Shown: positions 8,866-23,350, counted from the first letter of the stretch. The stretch is 64,000 nucleotides of DNA from Snodgrassella sp. CFCC 13594 (GCF_001590725.1 NZ_LQXR01000006.1:1-64000); one strand, 5' to 3'. Notes: a model not told the origin generated them from the letters alone. Numbers and translations are program-made.

Positions 8866-10191
8866 ATGAATGACTCAGTTTTGATTGTGTTGGTGGTGGG
8901 CGCCTTGGTAATCTTGGCGGTCATTGCCTACAATATGTATCAAGAAAACCAATATCGTAAGCAATTGCGCGATCAATTTGGTCACGCCAATAAAGACGCT
9001 TTGCTGGATAGCGATGTGGATTCGGTGCGTGACAATGGCATTGCCGATCAGCAAGCGTCGGCGGTCCCCATCAAACCTTTTCGGGAAACCAACTTGGCAG
9101 ATTTAAAGCCGCCTGTTGCTCTGAAGGATGAAGGCGTTGTGGAGGTAGGCGATGCCATCGAACCCGTCGTAGAGCGTGAGTCGGTAGACATATTGCGGGA
9201 AAGGCAGAATACCCAAGAAGAGATTGAGCCCGTTGCTGAGATGACTGCGGCCATTCTGCAACCAGAAGTGGAGCCAGAACGCGCGGGTAGCCTGTTCCAG
9301 TTTAATAAACTAAAAGCCAAATTACCTAGTCAGTCGGTTCCTTGCGGCGATCGTCGGCCATTATTAAATGTGCGTGATATGGCCAAACAACCGTTGCCCT
9401 GGTTTGACAACCGCTTTGATTACTTGGCTTACGTGTCTTTGTATGAGCCTAAGGAACTGCATGCGATGCCGCGCTTGAGTAGTCGGCATCGATTTCGTAT
9501 TGTGGGCTGCACCATGGATGACCGCTTTCAGGTTGCAGAACCCATACCCAGTGTGTATTACCAAGGTTTTGTGGTGGGTTTGCAGGCCATTAGCCGGACT
9601 GGGTTGGCCTCTCAGGAAGAGTTAGAGCATTTTGGTGAGCAGGCGAATAAATTTGCTGAGCAAATGGATGGCGAATTGCTCCTTACCGATGTTGATATGT
9701 TCTTGGATGTGGCACGTCCACTGGATGAGTTGTGCGCTCGGGTAGATCAAACCATTGCCATTCATTTGGTGTCGCGTAGCAATATTAGTGGCACCGAGCT
9801 CCGTGCAGCAGTGGAGCGGCAGGGTTTTGAGCTGGCGCATGATGGCGCCTTTTATTTCAATAATGACAAAGGCGATCCTTTATTTAGCATCGTAACCCTC
9901 GACAATACGCCGTTTACTTCAACGCTATTATCGAATCAGAATTACCGTGGTTTCAGCATGTTGTTTGATGTGGTTCATGTGCCCAACGGGGAGAAAACCT
10001 TCAATCAATTTATGGATATGGCGGTTAAATTATCCAGCCAACTTGGATTGGACTTGGTGAACGATAAAGTGGAAGAACTGTCGACCCAGTGGCTTAAGGA
10101 AGTGCGTCGCTATGTGGTGGACCGGCAGCATGAAATGAAGCAGGTTGACATCGAGCCTGGCAGTGATTTGGCACATCGACTATTTTCATGA
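8866..10191 (+). CDS. zipA: cell division protein ZipA
   Basis: ZipA anchors FtsZ to the inner membrane at the division site. The 441-residue product has the typical order: N-terminal membrane helix (about residues 5-25, with an outside N-terminus), a short basic stretch, a long acidic and proline-containing linker, and a C-terminal globular FtsZ-binding domain (about 300-435). MNDSVLIVLVVGALV was taken as the start rather than the ATG four codons earlier, since it places the membrane helix at the very N-terminus; the ribosome site is weak either way. zipA next to ligA is a common arrangement in beta- and gammaproteobacteria. Confidence 0.92.
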   Translation: MNDSVLIVLVVGALVILAVIAYNMYQENQYRKQLRDQFGHANKDALLDSDVDSVRDNGIADQQASAVPIKPFRETNLADLKPPVALKDEGVVEVGDAIEPVVERESVDILRERQNTQEEIEPVAEMTAAILQPEVEPERAGSLFQFNKLKAKLPSQSVPCGDRRPLLNVRDMAKQPLPWFDNRFDYLAYVSLYEPKELHAMPRLSSRHRFRIVGCTMDDRFQVAEPIPSVYYQGFVVGLQAISRTGLASQEELEHFGEQANKFAEQMDGELLLTDVDMFLDVARPLDELCARVDQTIAIHLVSRSNISGTELRAAVERQGFELAHDGAFYFNNDKGDPLFSIVTLDNTPFTSTLLSNQNYRGFSMLFDVVHVPNGEKTFNQFMDMAVKLSSQLGLDLVNDKVEELSTQWLKEVRRYVVDRQHEMKQVDIEPGSDLAHRLFS

Positions 10192-10287
10192 TGAGAAGTT
10201 AATACGGCCCATGCCCGCTGTATTCTAAGTTTTAACATTGTCGTGTTGACACAACTGGCAAGCCATTGATGGGTTTGCCAGTTTGTT

Positions 10288-10299
10288 TTCAGGCAGCCT
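10288..10299 (-). repeat. DNA uptake sequence (AG-simDUS)
   Basis: TTCAGGCAGCCT, the exact complement of AGGCTGCCTGAA, just before ligA. Confidence 0.85.
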
Positions 10300-10315
10300 G
10301 ATTAAAGGAAGCACC

Positions 10316-13604
<3,289 letters not shown>

Positions 13605-13610
13605 ACCCTA

Positions 13611-13622
13611 AGGCTGCCTGAA
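13611..13622 (+). repeat. DNA uptake sequence (AG-simDUS)
   Basis: Exact AGGCTGCCTGAA seven bases after the galU stop. Confidence 0.85.
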
Positions 13623-13696
13623 AGGGATTGGATATTGAGGAGGTGGTCATGGAAGCAATGCTGCATAAAATTCGCAGCACAGATGGATTGGACGCA

Positions 13697-13729
13697 AATA
13701 AAAAGGATGGCAATGCCATCCTTTTTATT
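13697..13729. terminator. bidirectional terminator between galU and gyrB
   Basis: A perfect 15-bp stem AATAAAAAGGATGGC/GCCATCCTTTTTATT with a three-base loop has T-runs in both directions. It serves convergent galU (+) and gyrB (-). Confidence 0.88.
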
Positions 13730-13748
13730 GAAGGTTGATGCTTTTTTC

Positions 13749-16138
<2,390 letters not shown>

Positions 16139-16205
16139 AAGTATACTTTTGTCTTATGTGAAAGCACGGCAAGTTGCTGTAAATGAGCAAATTGCCAAAG
16201 GCAAA

Positions 16206-16214
16206 ATTATAGCA
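16206..16214 (-). promoter_or_regulatory. extended -10 promoter for gyrB
   Basis: On the minus strand TGC-TATAAT forms an exact extended -10 element about 70 bases before the gyrB start. No clear -35 is seen, as is common with extended -10 promoters. Confidence 0.55.
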
Positions 16215-16295
16215 GATTTAGCCCACTTTTTCTGTTTTAAATTCACTTTAAACCAATGTTTTATTTTGTTTTTCATATTTTTGACGCCAGAAACA

Positions 16296-16331
16296 AAACA
16301 GGCTGCCTGAATTTTTTCAGGCAGCCTGTTT
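16296..16331 (-). terminator. dnaN terminator made of paired uptake sequences
   Basis: A 16-bp stem AAACAGGCTGCCTGAA and its complement, with a four-T loop, contains two inverted AGGCTGCCTGAA copies (16300-16311 and 16316-16327). It follows dnaN and separates it from gyrB. Confidence 0.85.
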
Positions 16332-16347
16332 ACATCAGTTCATGCGA

Positions 16348-17451
16348 CTATATTCGCATGGGCATGACAATGTATTTGAAATTGGGGTTATTGGGAATGG
16401 TGAATAAGGTGGAACGATTGACATCGCCGAAGGCCAGTTGCAAATCATCAGCATGTACATTGCGTAACACATCCATTAAATAATTGATGTTGAAACCCAC
16501 CTCTAGTGCTTCTCCCTGATAGGCAATTTCCAACTCTTCCCGGGCTTCTTCTTGCTCATTGTTGTTGCAAGTCACGCTCAAAAGGCCAGGTTGGATTTGC
16601 AAACGGGCGCCTCTGAATTTCTCATTGGCTAAAATAGCGGCACGTTCTAATGCAGCGAGTAATTGCGTGCGGCCAACCAAGAAAATTTTATCATTGTCCA
16701 TTGGAATGACGCGGTTGTAATCTGGGAACTTACCATCCACCACTTTGGATACGATCACCGTATCGTTGCAGCGGAAGCGGACTTGGTTATTGAGTAATTC
16801 AATGGTAACTGGTTCGCTGGGTTGGTTTAATAGCTTGAATAATTCCAGCACGGTTTTGCGCGGTAAGATAACCTCAGCTTTGGGCAAATCCGCGTCAATG
16901 GTGGTTGCGGCAAACGCAAGGCGGTGACCATCGGTGGCCACCAGTCGCAACTGATCGCCTTCGGTTTGCATCAATAAACCATTCAGATAATAACGAATGT
17001 CTTGCACGGCCATACTGTATTGCACTTCAGACAACATCTCTTTAAAGGCTTCTTGAGGTAAAGTAAACGCAGCACTCACTTCTTCACCTACGCTCATTAA
17101 TGGGAAGTCTTCTGCAGGCAAGGTTTGGAGATTGAAACGGCTTTTGCCTGCTTTCAAGGTAAGGCGGGCTTTGTCCCAGTCGAGTGAAACCAAGGCGCCT
17201 TCAGGTAGTGCCCGTAAAATATCTTGAAGTTTTTTGGCATTGGTGGTGATGCGAAAATCATTGGCATCACTTTGTGGTCCAACGGTATTGATTTGAATTT
17301 CCAAGTCGGTAGCCAAAATATTGGTTTGCCCATGCTGGTTTTCCAACAACACATTAGACAATATGGGCAGAGTATGTCGGCGTTCAACAATGCCGGTGAC
17401 GGCTTGCAAAGGTTTGAGCAGACTGTCTCGTTCGGCTTGTAAAATCAGCAT
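16348..17451 (-). CDS. dnaN: DNA polymerase III beta subunit (sliding clamp)
   Basis: DnaN forms the ring clamp that keeps DNA polymerase on the template. The 367-residue product has the family length. Three tandem clamp domains can be followed: MLILQAERDSLLKPL at the start, LVATDGHRLAF in the middle, and the C-terminal YIVMPMRI, which closes the hydrophobic pocket used by polymerase and repair partners. Start MLILQAERD was chosen over an upstream in-frame codon because it matches the family N-terminus. It follows dnaA with a 22-base gap. Confidence 0.97.
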   Translation of the reverse strand: MLILQAERDSLLKPLQAVTGIVERRHTLPILSNVLLENQHGQTNILATDLEIQINTVGPQSDANDFRITTNAKKLQDILRALPEGALVSLDWDKARLTLKAGKSRFNLQTLPAEDFPLMSVGEEVSAAFTLPQEAFKEMLSEVQYSMAVQDIRYYLNGLLMQTEGDQLRLVATDGHRLAFAATTIDADLPKAEVILPRKTVLELFKLLNQPSEPVTIELLNNQVRFRCNDTVIVSKVVDGKFPDYNRVIPMDNDKIFLVGRTQLLAALERAAILANEKFRGARLQIQPGLLSVTCNNNEQEEAREELEIAYQGEALEVGFNINYLMDVLRNVHADDLQLAFGDVNRSTLFTIPNNPNFKYIVMPMRI

Positions 17452-17473
17452 GTTATATCCCTCGGGCAATACG

Positions 17474-19087
17474 TTAATCACGCAATATCATTATCAAAGT
17501 GTCATATGCTTTAGCGGTTTCCGCGTCATCTTTGCGCAGTTTACCAATGCTTTTCACGGCGTGCATCACCGTGGTGTGATCGCGTCCGCCAAAGCCGCTG
17601 CCAATGGCGGGCAGACTCAGGTTGGTGAGTTCTTTGGCTAACGTCATGGCCATTTGTCGCGGGCGGGCCAAATTACGCGTGCGCTTTTTGCTCATCATAT
17701 CACTGATGGTGATGCCGTAGAATTTGGACACGGTATTTTGAATGTGTTCCAACGTCATGGGTTTGTGATTGACGGCTAAAATATCCTGTAAAGCTTCAGT
17801 GGCTAAGCCGACATCAATGCGACGTTTGGCAAATTTGCTTTGAGCGGCTACGCGTTTGAAGGCACCCTCTAGCTCACGCACATTGCTGCGAATGTGTTTG
17901 GCAATGAAAAAAGCGGCATCCTCTTCTAATTCCACATGGGCTAATTCGGCTTTTTTCTGCAAAATAGCAACGCGCATTTCCAATTCTGGCGGTTCCAGCT
18001 CTAAGGTAAGCCCCCAAGAAAAGCGTGATTTTAGGCGGTCGTCCATGCCATCAATGTGGCTGGGCAGGCGGTCACACGTCAAAATAACCTGTTTTTTGCC
18101 ATCAATCAGGTGGTTGTAGACATAGAAGAACTCTTCCATCGTTCGCTCTTTGTCGGCAATAAACTGAACATCGTCCAATATCAATAAATCGACCTGTTGG
18201 TATTGCTGCCGCATGGCATCAAATGATTTGGCGCGGAACGCATTCATGATGCCGCGGATAAATTCATCTGCATGAATGTAACGGATGCGTGCTTTCTTGT
18301 TGCTTTGAAATAGCTGGTTGCCGATGGCTTGCACCAAATGGGTTTTACCCAGTCCAGTGCTGCCATAAACGAAAAAAGGGTTATACATGCTGTTGCCAGG
18401 CGTTTCGGCAATCGAGAGCGCAGCCGCATGGGCCATTCGATTGCCTTTGCCTTGTACTAAAGTGGCAAAGGTGTGTTCAGGATTGAGATTGGTGTCTTTG
18501 TAGCGTTGTTGTTGCTTGATTTCACCATCCGGCAATGCAGGGTTATGCATAGATTGCTTGGCCGCTTCGTTGGTAGTCTGCGCGGTTGCAGTTGCTGCAA
18601 TTGTGTTATTGGCTGCGGGATGGTTATGGTCGTGTAATCGCTTGGCAATGATGTCTTGAGCCGATTCTTTTTTGGATCGGGATGGCTGTTCTGTTATTAA
18701 TGGATCAGTGGGTTTCACCGATGGGCCGACCTCGGCGTCATTACCAAGCTGTGGCTGTGGTGGAGCTGGTTGTATTGCTGCTGTCGATGGTGTCGCCGCT
18801 GTTTTGTTTGAATGGGTTGCCTGAATGGATTGCCCTTGGCCTATGCGCAAAACCAGCTGTGCTGCTGTATTTTCACCGGCCAATTTTGTAGCGGTTTCGA
18901 CTATGAGAGACCAAAAGCGGTCACGTACATAGTTAAAGGTAAAGGCGTTGCGCGCCAACACCACCCATTGCCCATCTTGCGTATTTTCGACGATGGTCAA
19001 AGGAGCAATCCACATTTGGAACTGCTGTGAAGATAAGCGTTGTTTGAGTATTAACAGGCACTGTGGCCAAAATTCTGCAACGGTCAT
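17474..19087 (-). CDS. dnaA: chromosomal replication initiator DnaA
   Basis: DnaA is the AAA+ ATPase that opens the origin. Order of parts: domain I (1-80, MTVAEFWPQCLLILKQRL), a long low-complexity linker rich in Ala, Thr, Gln and Asn (about 85-205), the AAA+ domain with Walker A GSTGLGKT (242-249) and Walker B LLILDDVQF, and a C-terminal DNA-binding domain with GGRDHTTVMHAVKSI. At 537 residues it is longer than the E. coli protein (467), mainly because of the linker. It heads dnaA-dnaN-gyrB and diverges from rpmH, the standard arrangement. Confidence 0.97.
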   Translation of the reverse strand: MTVAEFWPQCLLILKQRLSSQQFQMWIAPLTIVENTQDGQWVVLARNAFTFNYVRDRFWSLIVETATKLAGENTAAQLVLRIGQGQSIQATHSNKTAATPSTAAIQPAPPQPQLGNDAEVGPSVKPTDPLITEQPSRSKKESAQDIIAKRLHDHNHPAANNTIAATATAQTTNEAAKQSMHNPALPDGEIKQQQRYKDTNLNPEHTFATLVQGKGNRMAHAAALSIAETPGNSMYNPFFVYGSTGLGKTHLVQAIGNQLFQSNKKARIRYIHADEFIRGIMNAFRAKSFDAMRQQYQQVDLLILDDVQFIADKERTMEEFFYVYNHLIDGKKQVILTCDRLPSHIDGMDDRLKSRFSWGLTLELEPPELEMRVAILQKKAELAHVELEEDAAFFIAKHIRSNVRELEGAFKRVAAQSKFAKRRIDVGLATEALQDILAVNHKPMTLEHIQNTVSKFYGITISDMMSKKRTRNLARPRQMAMTLAKELTNLSLPAIGSGFGGRDHTTVMHAVKSIGKLRKDDAETAKAYDTLIMILRD

Positions 19088-19185
19088 ACTGATTAGGCTT
19101 TACCTGAACTGGAGAATAAGGTGGTATTTATTAGGCGATGGTTCAATATACAGTAAGACCCATCAACGCCAATGGCAAGGGTGCG

Positions 19186-19215
19186 ATTATACGCAAATAT
19201 AATGGTATCTGTCAG
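19186..19215 (-). promoter_or_regulatory. probable dnaA promoter
   Basis: On the minus strand CTGACA (19215-19210) and a perfect TATAAT (19191-19186) are 18 bases apart, leaving a leader of about 90 bases before dnaA. Confidence 0.65.
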
Positions 19216-19258
19216 GGTGATAATGTGCACGAATGTCTACGCAAGTGGATTATATTTA

Positions 19259-19287
19259 TTGACAAAACAGCCTGTTTGCGGTGTAAT
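19259..19287 (+). promoter_or_regulatory. probable rpmH promoter
   Basis: A consensus TTGACA (19259-19264) lies 17 bases before TGTAAT (19282-19287). Transcription would start about 30 bases before the rpmH ATG. Confidence 0.75.
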
Positions 19288-19323
19288 GCCGCGTTTATTT
19301 AAAGTAGAATTTTAGGAATCACC

Positions 19324-19458
19324 ATGAAACGCACTTATCAACCGTCTGTTACCCGTCGCAAACGCACCCATGGCTTTTTGGTTCGCAGCAAAACCCGTGG
19401 TGGCCGCGCCGTTTTGGCTGCTCGCCGCGCTAAAGGCCGCAAGCGTTTAGCTGTGTAA
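19324..19458 (+). CDS. rpmH: 50S ribosomal protein L34
   Basis: The 44-residue, very basic product [18 protein letters not shown]...KGRKRLAV is plainly L34. It has an AGGA ribosome site and a strong promoter 40 bases upstream. Its TAA overlaps the rnpA ATG by one base, so the two are translationally coupled, as in most bacteria. Confidence 0.98.
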   Translation: MKRTYQPSVTRRKRTHGFLVRSKTRGGRAVLAARRAKGRKRLAV

Positions 19459-19790
19459 TGGCAGATTGTCGTTTTGGTAAACGCTATCGTCTTTTAAAAA
19501 CGGATGATTTTTCATCCGTTTTTGCTTTGCGCCAGCAGAGAAGCCGAGGCTGCTTGCATGTGTTACAAGCAGATAAGGGTTTGGATTATCCTCGCTTAGG
19601 TGTAGTGGTTGGCAAAAAAACCGCCAAACGAGCCAATCGCCGCAATTACATGAAACGTGTAGTACGGGAGTGGTTTCGTTGTCACAAGCAGGCATTGTTG
19701 CCACGGGATTACGTGGTTCGTGTGCGCCAGCCTTTTACCGCCAAAGATGCGGAGGCGGTGCGGCGAATCATGAGCGATTTACTGCGCTGA
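19458..19790 (+). CDS. rnpA: ribonuclease P protein component
   Basis: RnpA is the protein subunit of RNase P, which trims tRNA 5' leaders. The 110-residue basic product begins [18 protein letters not shown] and contains the RNA-binding RNR-like segment [19 protein letters not shown]. Its start codon is ATG, sharing a base with the rpmH stop codon. It is the second gene of rpmH-rnpA-yidD-yidC. Confidence 0.95.
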   Translation: MADCRFGKRYRLLKTDDFSSVFALRQQRSRGCLHVLQADKGLDYPRLGVVVGKKTAKRANRRNYMKRVVREWFRCHKQALLPRDYVVRVRQPFTAKDAEAVRRIMSDLLR

Positions 19791-19800
19791 AGCTACTTGC

Positions 19801-20013
19801 ATGCTGCGAAATATATTATTGATGCTGGTGCGTTTTTACCAATATGTCATCAGTCCAATGTTGCCACCACGCTGCCGCTATACGCCAACATGCTCCCAGT
19901 ATGCGGTGGAAGCCCTACAGAAATATGGTGCCATTAAAGGCGGTTGGCTAGCATTAAAACGGATTTGTCGCTGTCATCCATTTGGCGGCAGTGGGCACGA
20001 TCCTGTTCCTTAA
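19801..20013 (+). CDS. yidD: membrane protein insertion efficiency factor YidD
   Basis: YidD is a small membrane-associated protein thought to help YidC-dependent insertion. The 70-residue product has an N-terminal amphipathic stretch and the family core [19 protein letters not shown] followed by [14 protein letters not shown]. It lies 10 bases after rnpA and 19 bases before yidC, the conserved order. Confidence 0.95.
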   Translation: MLRNILLMLVRFYQYVISPMLPPRCRYTPTCSQYAVEALQKYGAIKGGWLALKRICRCHPFGGSGHDPVP

Positions 20014-20032
20014 TCGATACTCGGAAAACACC

Positions 20033-21703
20033 ATGGAATCGAAAAAACTATTGATGTTTTTTGCGCTGGCAATGGCGATTTTGCTGGGTTGGGAATATTT
20101 TTTCCCTACGCCCAAGCCTGATGCTCAGACTGCCGCACAAACGCAACAAGCCAGTCAGCCACAGAGCGGAGCCACTACTGCCGTTACCCCCACAGCTGAA
20201 ACTGCCGTGGGCGGTTCGCAGCAGCCTATTGTTGTGACCACCGATACCTTGAAGGCCACTATTGACGAGAAAACGGGTGATTTACGCCAATTGGTGCTGT
20301 TGAAATTCAATGCCACCAGTGATGCCAGCAAACCTTTTGTTCTGTTTGATAACAGTCAAAATTACAAATACATGGCGCAAACGGCACTTCTCAACCGCCA
20401 AGGTGATTATTTGTTTAAAGATGTGGCGTTTACTGCACCTCAGAAACAGTACACGCTTAATGGTGACAAGGTTGAAGTCCGTCTCACTGCACCGCCGACC
20501 AATGGCATTGAAGTCAGCAAAATATACACCTTTACCAAAGGCAGCTATTTGATTGATGTGCGCTATGATGTGGCCAATAAGACCAGCCAACCTTTACAGT
20601 TGGACGCGGCGTATCGCGTGTTACGCGATGGTAAAGAGCCGGATGGTAGTGGTTATTTCGATCATACATACACAGGTCCGGTGGTTTATACCCCTGAAGG
20701 CAAATTTCAAAAAGTTAGTTTTGGCGATTTGGATGGGGATTATACGTCTGGGCGTGACCAAGCCGACTATGTGCGCAAAACCGACTCTGGTTGGATTGGG
20801 ATGACTCAGCACTACTTTATGGCAACTTGGATTATCCAGCCGAAAGGTGCTCAGAGTATTTGTCGTGATGGTGCTTGCCAGTTGGATGTACGCAAACGCA
20901 CAGATGGTCTCTATTCTGCAGGTATGCGCGTGCCTTTGCCCACCATTGCACCCAATGCCACGCTCAATTTCCCAGTGGAATTGTATGCCGGTCCTCAAGA
21001 GTATTCTGTGGTGACGCAAGTTGCGGATCATTTGCAGTTGATTAAGGATTATGGCAAGACGTCGTTATTTGCCACCCCACTGTTTTGGCTGTTGAATAAA
21101 TGGCATGAATTGGTGGGTAACTGGGGTTGGGCCATTGTTTTGCTGACGTTAACTGTGAAAGCGGTACTGTTCCCCCTGACCAATGCATCTTATAAATCCA
21201 TGGCTAAGATGCGTGCGGTAGCGCCGCGCTTGCAGGCTTTAAAAGAGCAATTTGGCGATGACCGCATGAAGTTGCAGCAAGAAATGATGGCCATGTATAA
21301 AAAGGAAAAAATCAATCCTTTGGGTGGCTGTTTACCCATGTTGCTGCAAATTCCCGTGTTTATTGGTTTGTATTGGGCTTTGTTTGCCTCAGTAGAGTTG
21401 CGCCAAGCACCTTGGATTGGTTGGATTACCGACTTGGGCCGTCAAGATCCTTATTATGTATTGCCGATTTTGATGGCGGTCACCATGTACATCCAAACGC
21501 ACCTGAATCCACCGCCACCCGATCCGATGCAGGCCAAAATGATGAAAATCATGCCCGTGGCTTTTTCGGTGATGTTCTTCTTCTTCCCGGCAGGCTTGGT
21601 TTTATATTGGTTGACCAACAATATTTTGACCATCGCGCAGCAGTGGTACATCAATAAACGGATTGAGAAGCAACAAAAATTGCATCATCGATTAGAGGCT
21701 TAA
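20033..21703 (+). CDS. yidC: membrane protein insertase YidC
   Basis: YidC inserts and folds inner membrane proteins with or without Sec. The 556-residue product starts at MESKKLLMFFALAMAILLGWEYFF, an uncleaved first membrane helix, followed by an Ala/Gln/Thr-rich linker (about 28-60), a large periplasmic domain (about 65-340) and the conserved five-helix insertase core with INPLGGCLPMLLQIPVFIGLY and a positively charged C-terminal tail. The open frame runs upstream into yidD, but the ATG at 20033 gives the family N-terminus. It is the last gene of the operon, followed by a terminator. Confidence 0.97.
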   Translation: MESKKLLMFFALAMAILLGWEYFFPTPKPDAQTAAQTQQASQPQSGATTAVTPTAETAVGGSQQPIVVTTDTLKATIDEKTGDLRQLVLLKFNATSDASKPFVLFDNSQNYKYMAQTALLNRQGDYLFKDVAFTAPQKQYTLNGDKVEVRLTAPPTNGIEVSKIYTFTKGSYLIDVRYDVANKTSQPLQLDAAYRVLRDGKEPDGSGYFDHTYTGPVVYTPEGKFQKVSFGDLDGDYTSGRDQADYVRKTDSGWIGMTQHYFMATWIIQPKGAQSICRDGACQLDVRKRTDGLYSAGMRVPLPTIAPNATLNFPVELYAGPQEYSVVTQVADHLQLIKDYGKTSLFATPLFWLLNKWHELVGNWGWAIVLLTLTVKAVLFPLTNASYKSMAKMRAVAPRLQALKEQFGDDRMKLQQEMMAMYKKEKINPLGGCLPMLLQIPVFIGLYWALFASVELRQAPWIGWITDLGRQDPYYVLPILMAVTMYIQTHLNPPPPDPMQAKMMKIMPVAFSVMFFFFPAGLVLYWLTNNILTIAQQWYINKRIEKQQKLHHRLEA

Positions 21704-21709
21704 AATCAA

Positions 21710-21740
21710 AAAGGCGCTTCATTGTGGAGCGTCTTTTTTT
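21710..21740 (+). terminator. terminator of yidC
   Basis: The stem AAAGGCGCT/AGCGTCTTT with a nine-base loop is followed by more T, eight bases after the yidC stop. Confidence 0.8.
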
Positions 21741-21848
21741 AAGGCTCATTCCAGTGAAACAAAGGTGGATATGAGTGGGCTGTTTTGTTGCTTGATTGGA
21801 CATATTGATTTGATGGCTATGCTGTAAAACAAGGTAATATGATCATAA

Positions 21849-21882
21849 AAAAGGCTGCCTGAAATGTTTCAGGCAGCCTTTT
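21849..21882 (-). terminator. terminator of the OmpA-like gene, paired uptake sequences
   Basis: A perfect 16-bp stem AAAAGGCTGCCTGAAA with a two-base loop contains inverted AGGCTGCCTGAA copies at 21852-21863 and 21868-21879, 13 bases past the stop of the minus-strand OmpA-like gene. Confidence 0.82.
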
Positions 21883-21895
21883 AACGCACTTAGTT

Positions 21896-22554
21896 TTATG
21901 AAGCATTCTGTACCGGATTGATGGTGATTTCCACGCGGCGATTTTTCGCGCGGCCTTCGGCATTCGCATTGGTGGCTACTGGATTGGCAGCGCCATAGCC
22001 GACTGCATTCATGCGGTTGCTGGCCACGCCGCGAGCTGTCAGGAAGCCAGCCACGGATTGAGCGCGGCGTTGTGACAACGGAATATTGATGCTGTCATTG
22101 CCGGTGTTGTCGGTATAGCCACCAACAGTAATGGTCGTGTCGGTGTAAGTAGACAAGACTTCAGCTACCGAAGTCAATGAAGATGAGGCAGCGCCGCTGA
22201 GTTGGGCACTGTTGGTAGCGAAAGTGATGTTTTCAGGCATTACCAATTTAATTTGATCACCAACACGGTTCACTTGTACCTGAGTATTGGCCAATTTATC
22301 CCGTAATAATTTTTCTTGGTAGTCCATATAACCACCCACGCCAGCACCCACGGCACCACAAGCCAAGGCAGAATTACGCGCACCTTTACTGCCATGCGTA
22401 AGTGCGCCTACGATGCCGCATGTTGCAGCAGCACCCAGGCATACATGGCAGTTTTACTGACGTGTTGTTGACCTGTAGTGGGGTCGGTAACGCAGCCTGT
22501 GAGTACCAATGCTGCCGAAGCAGACAGAATAGCCAGCGGTTTCATCAGTTTCAT
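21896..22554 (-). CDS. OmpA-family lipoprotein with glycine zipper (one-base frameshift)
   Basis: This looks like an outer membrane lipoprotein that binds peptidoglycan. The start MKLMKPLAILSASAAL follows AAAGGA; the lipobox LTGC puts the acyl-cysteine near residue 20. A glycine-rich membrane segment follows, then an OmpA C-terminal domain with TITVGGYTDNTG and the NRRVEI motif. The frame breaks near 22439: GGC CTG GGT has become GCC TGG G. Restoring one G gives about 219 residues with the segment YGLGAAATCGIVGALTHGSKG. It resembles YiaD-type lipoproteins. A palindrome shared with the trimeric autotransporter gene lies 43 bases before the start. Confidence 0.82.
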
Positions 22555-22596
22555 GATCATTCCTTTCATTAGGAGATAATTATACGAACAAGGCAT

Positions 22597-22613
22597 CATC
22601 ATGCATCATGATG
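22597..22613 (-). promoter_or_regulatory. palindromic site, CATCATG-N3-CATGATG (copy 1)
   Basis: The perfect inverted repeat CATCATG CAT CATGATG extends to nine-base arms (22595-22615). It lies 43 bases before the start of the OmpA-like lipoprotein. A second copy with the same arms and spacing precedes the trimeric autotransporter gene at 52512. A possible minus-strand -10, TATAGT, is at 22642-22637. It may be an operator, but its regulator is unknown. Confidence 0.5.
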
Positions 22614-22674
22614 ATCGGTGTTGTCCTATGCGTGCATACTATAGGGCAGGACATTGCGCTTGAAAAGACGCAAT

Positions 22675-22706
22675 GCAAAAAAAACCGCAGCGTCCACTGC
22701 GGTTTT
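22675..22706 (-). terminator. terminator of the peroxiredoxin gene
   Basis: The ten-bp stem AAAACCGCAG/CTGCGGTTTT with a six-base loop ends in an unbroken run of T on the minus strand, 26 bases after the stop. Confidence 0.88.
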
Positions 22707-22732
22707 GTCTGTGCAACATTAAGCAATATTAA

Positions 22733-23350
22733 TCACAGTTTGTCGCCATCGGCAGCCAAGTAAGAGGCTACGCCTTCAGTGCTCGGTTTCATGCCTTTAT
22801 CACCGTGTTTCCAGCCGGCAGGACATACTTCACCGTATTGTTCGGTAAATTGCAAAGCATCCACCATGCGCAGCATTTCATCAACATTACGACCCAAAGG
22901 CATGTTGTTGACTACTTCGTGTTGTACCACGCCATCTTTATCGATCAAGAATGAGCCACGGAAAGCAGGGCCCTCAGAACTTTCAACATCATAGGCTTTC
23001 ACGATGTCATGGTTTACGTCAGCCACCATGGTAAATTTAACTTGACCAATACCACCTTCATTTACGGGGGTATTGCGCCATGCAGCATGAGTGAATTGGT
23101 TATCGATGGATACAGAGAATACTTCTACATTGCGTTTTTTGAATTCTTCGATACGGTGATCATGCGCAATAATTTCAGACGGACACACAAAAGTGAAATC
23201 CATTGGATAGAAGAACAATACTGCGTATTTGCCCTTGGCAGCAGTCGCAAAGTTAAAGTTATCTACCACTTCGCCAGTGGGCAATACAGCACCGAATTTT
23301 TTGTCAGTGTCGTGGAAAAACGGAGCGGGTTTATTTACCAATACAGCCAT
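22733..23350 (-). CDS. 2-Cys peroxiredoxin (AhpC/TSA family)
   Basis: This thiol peroxidase reduces hydrogen peroxide and organic peroxides. The 205-residue product has the peroxidatic cysteine in DFTFVCPSE and the resolving cysteine in GEVCPAGW near the C-terminus, the typical 2-Cys layout, with the long C-terminal tail after it. AGGAG precedes the ATG. No ahpF, thioredoxin reductase or oxyR lies nearby, so the electron donor cannot be inferred. It is monocistronic. Confidence 0.93.
   Translation of the reverse strand: MAVLVNKPAPFFHDTDKKFGAVLPTGEVVDNFNFATAAKGKYAVLFFYPMDFTFVCPSEIIAHDHRIEEFKKRNVEVFSVSIDNQFTHAAWRNTPVNEGGIGQVKFTMVADVNHDIVKAYDVESSEGPAFRGSFLIDKDGVVQHEVVNNMPLGRNVDEMLRMVDALQFTEQYGEVCPAGWKHGDKGMKPSTEGVASYLAADGDKL

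Noticed and set aside
9048..9320. Antisense open frame within zipA
   Set aside because: Low-complexity Ser/Thr-rich translation, the mirror of the acidic ZipA linker; no ribosome site.
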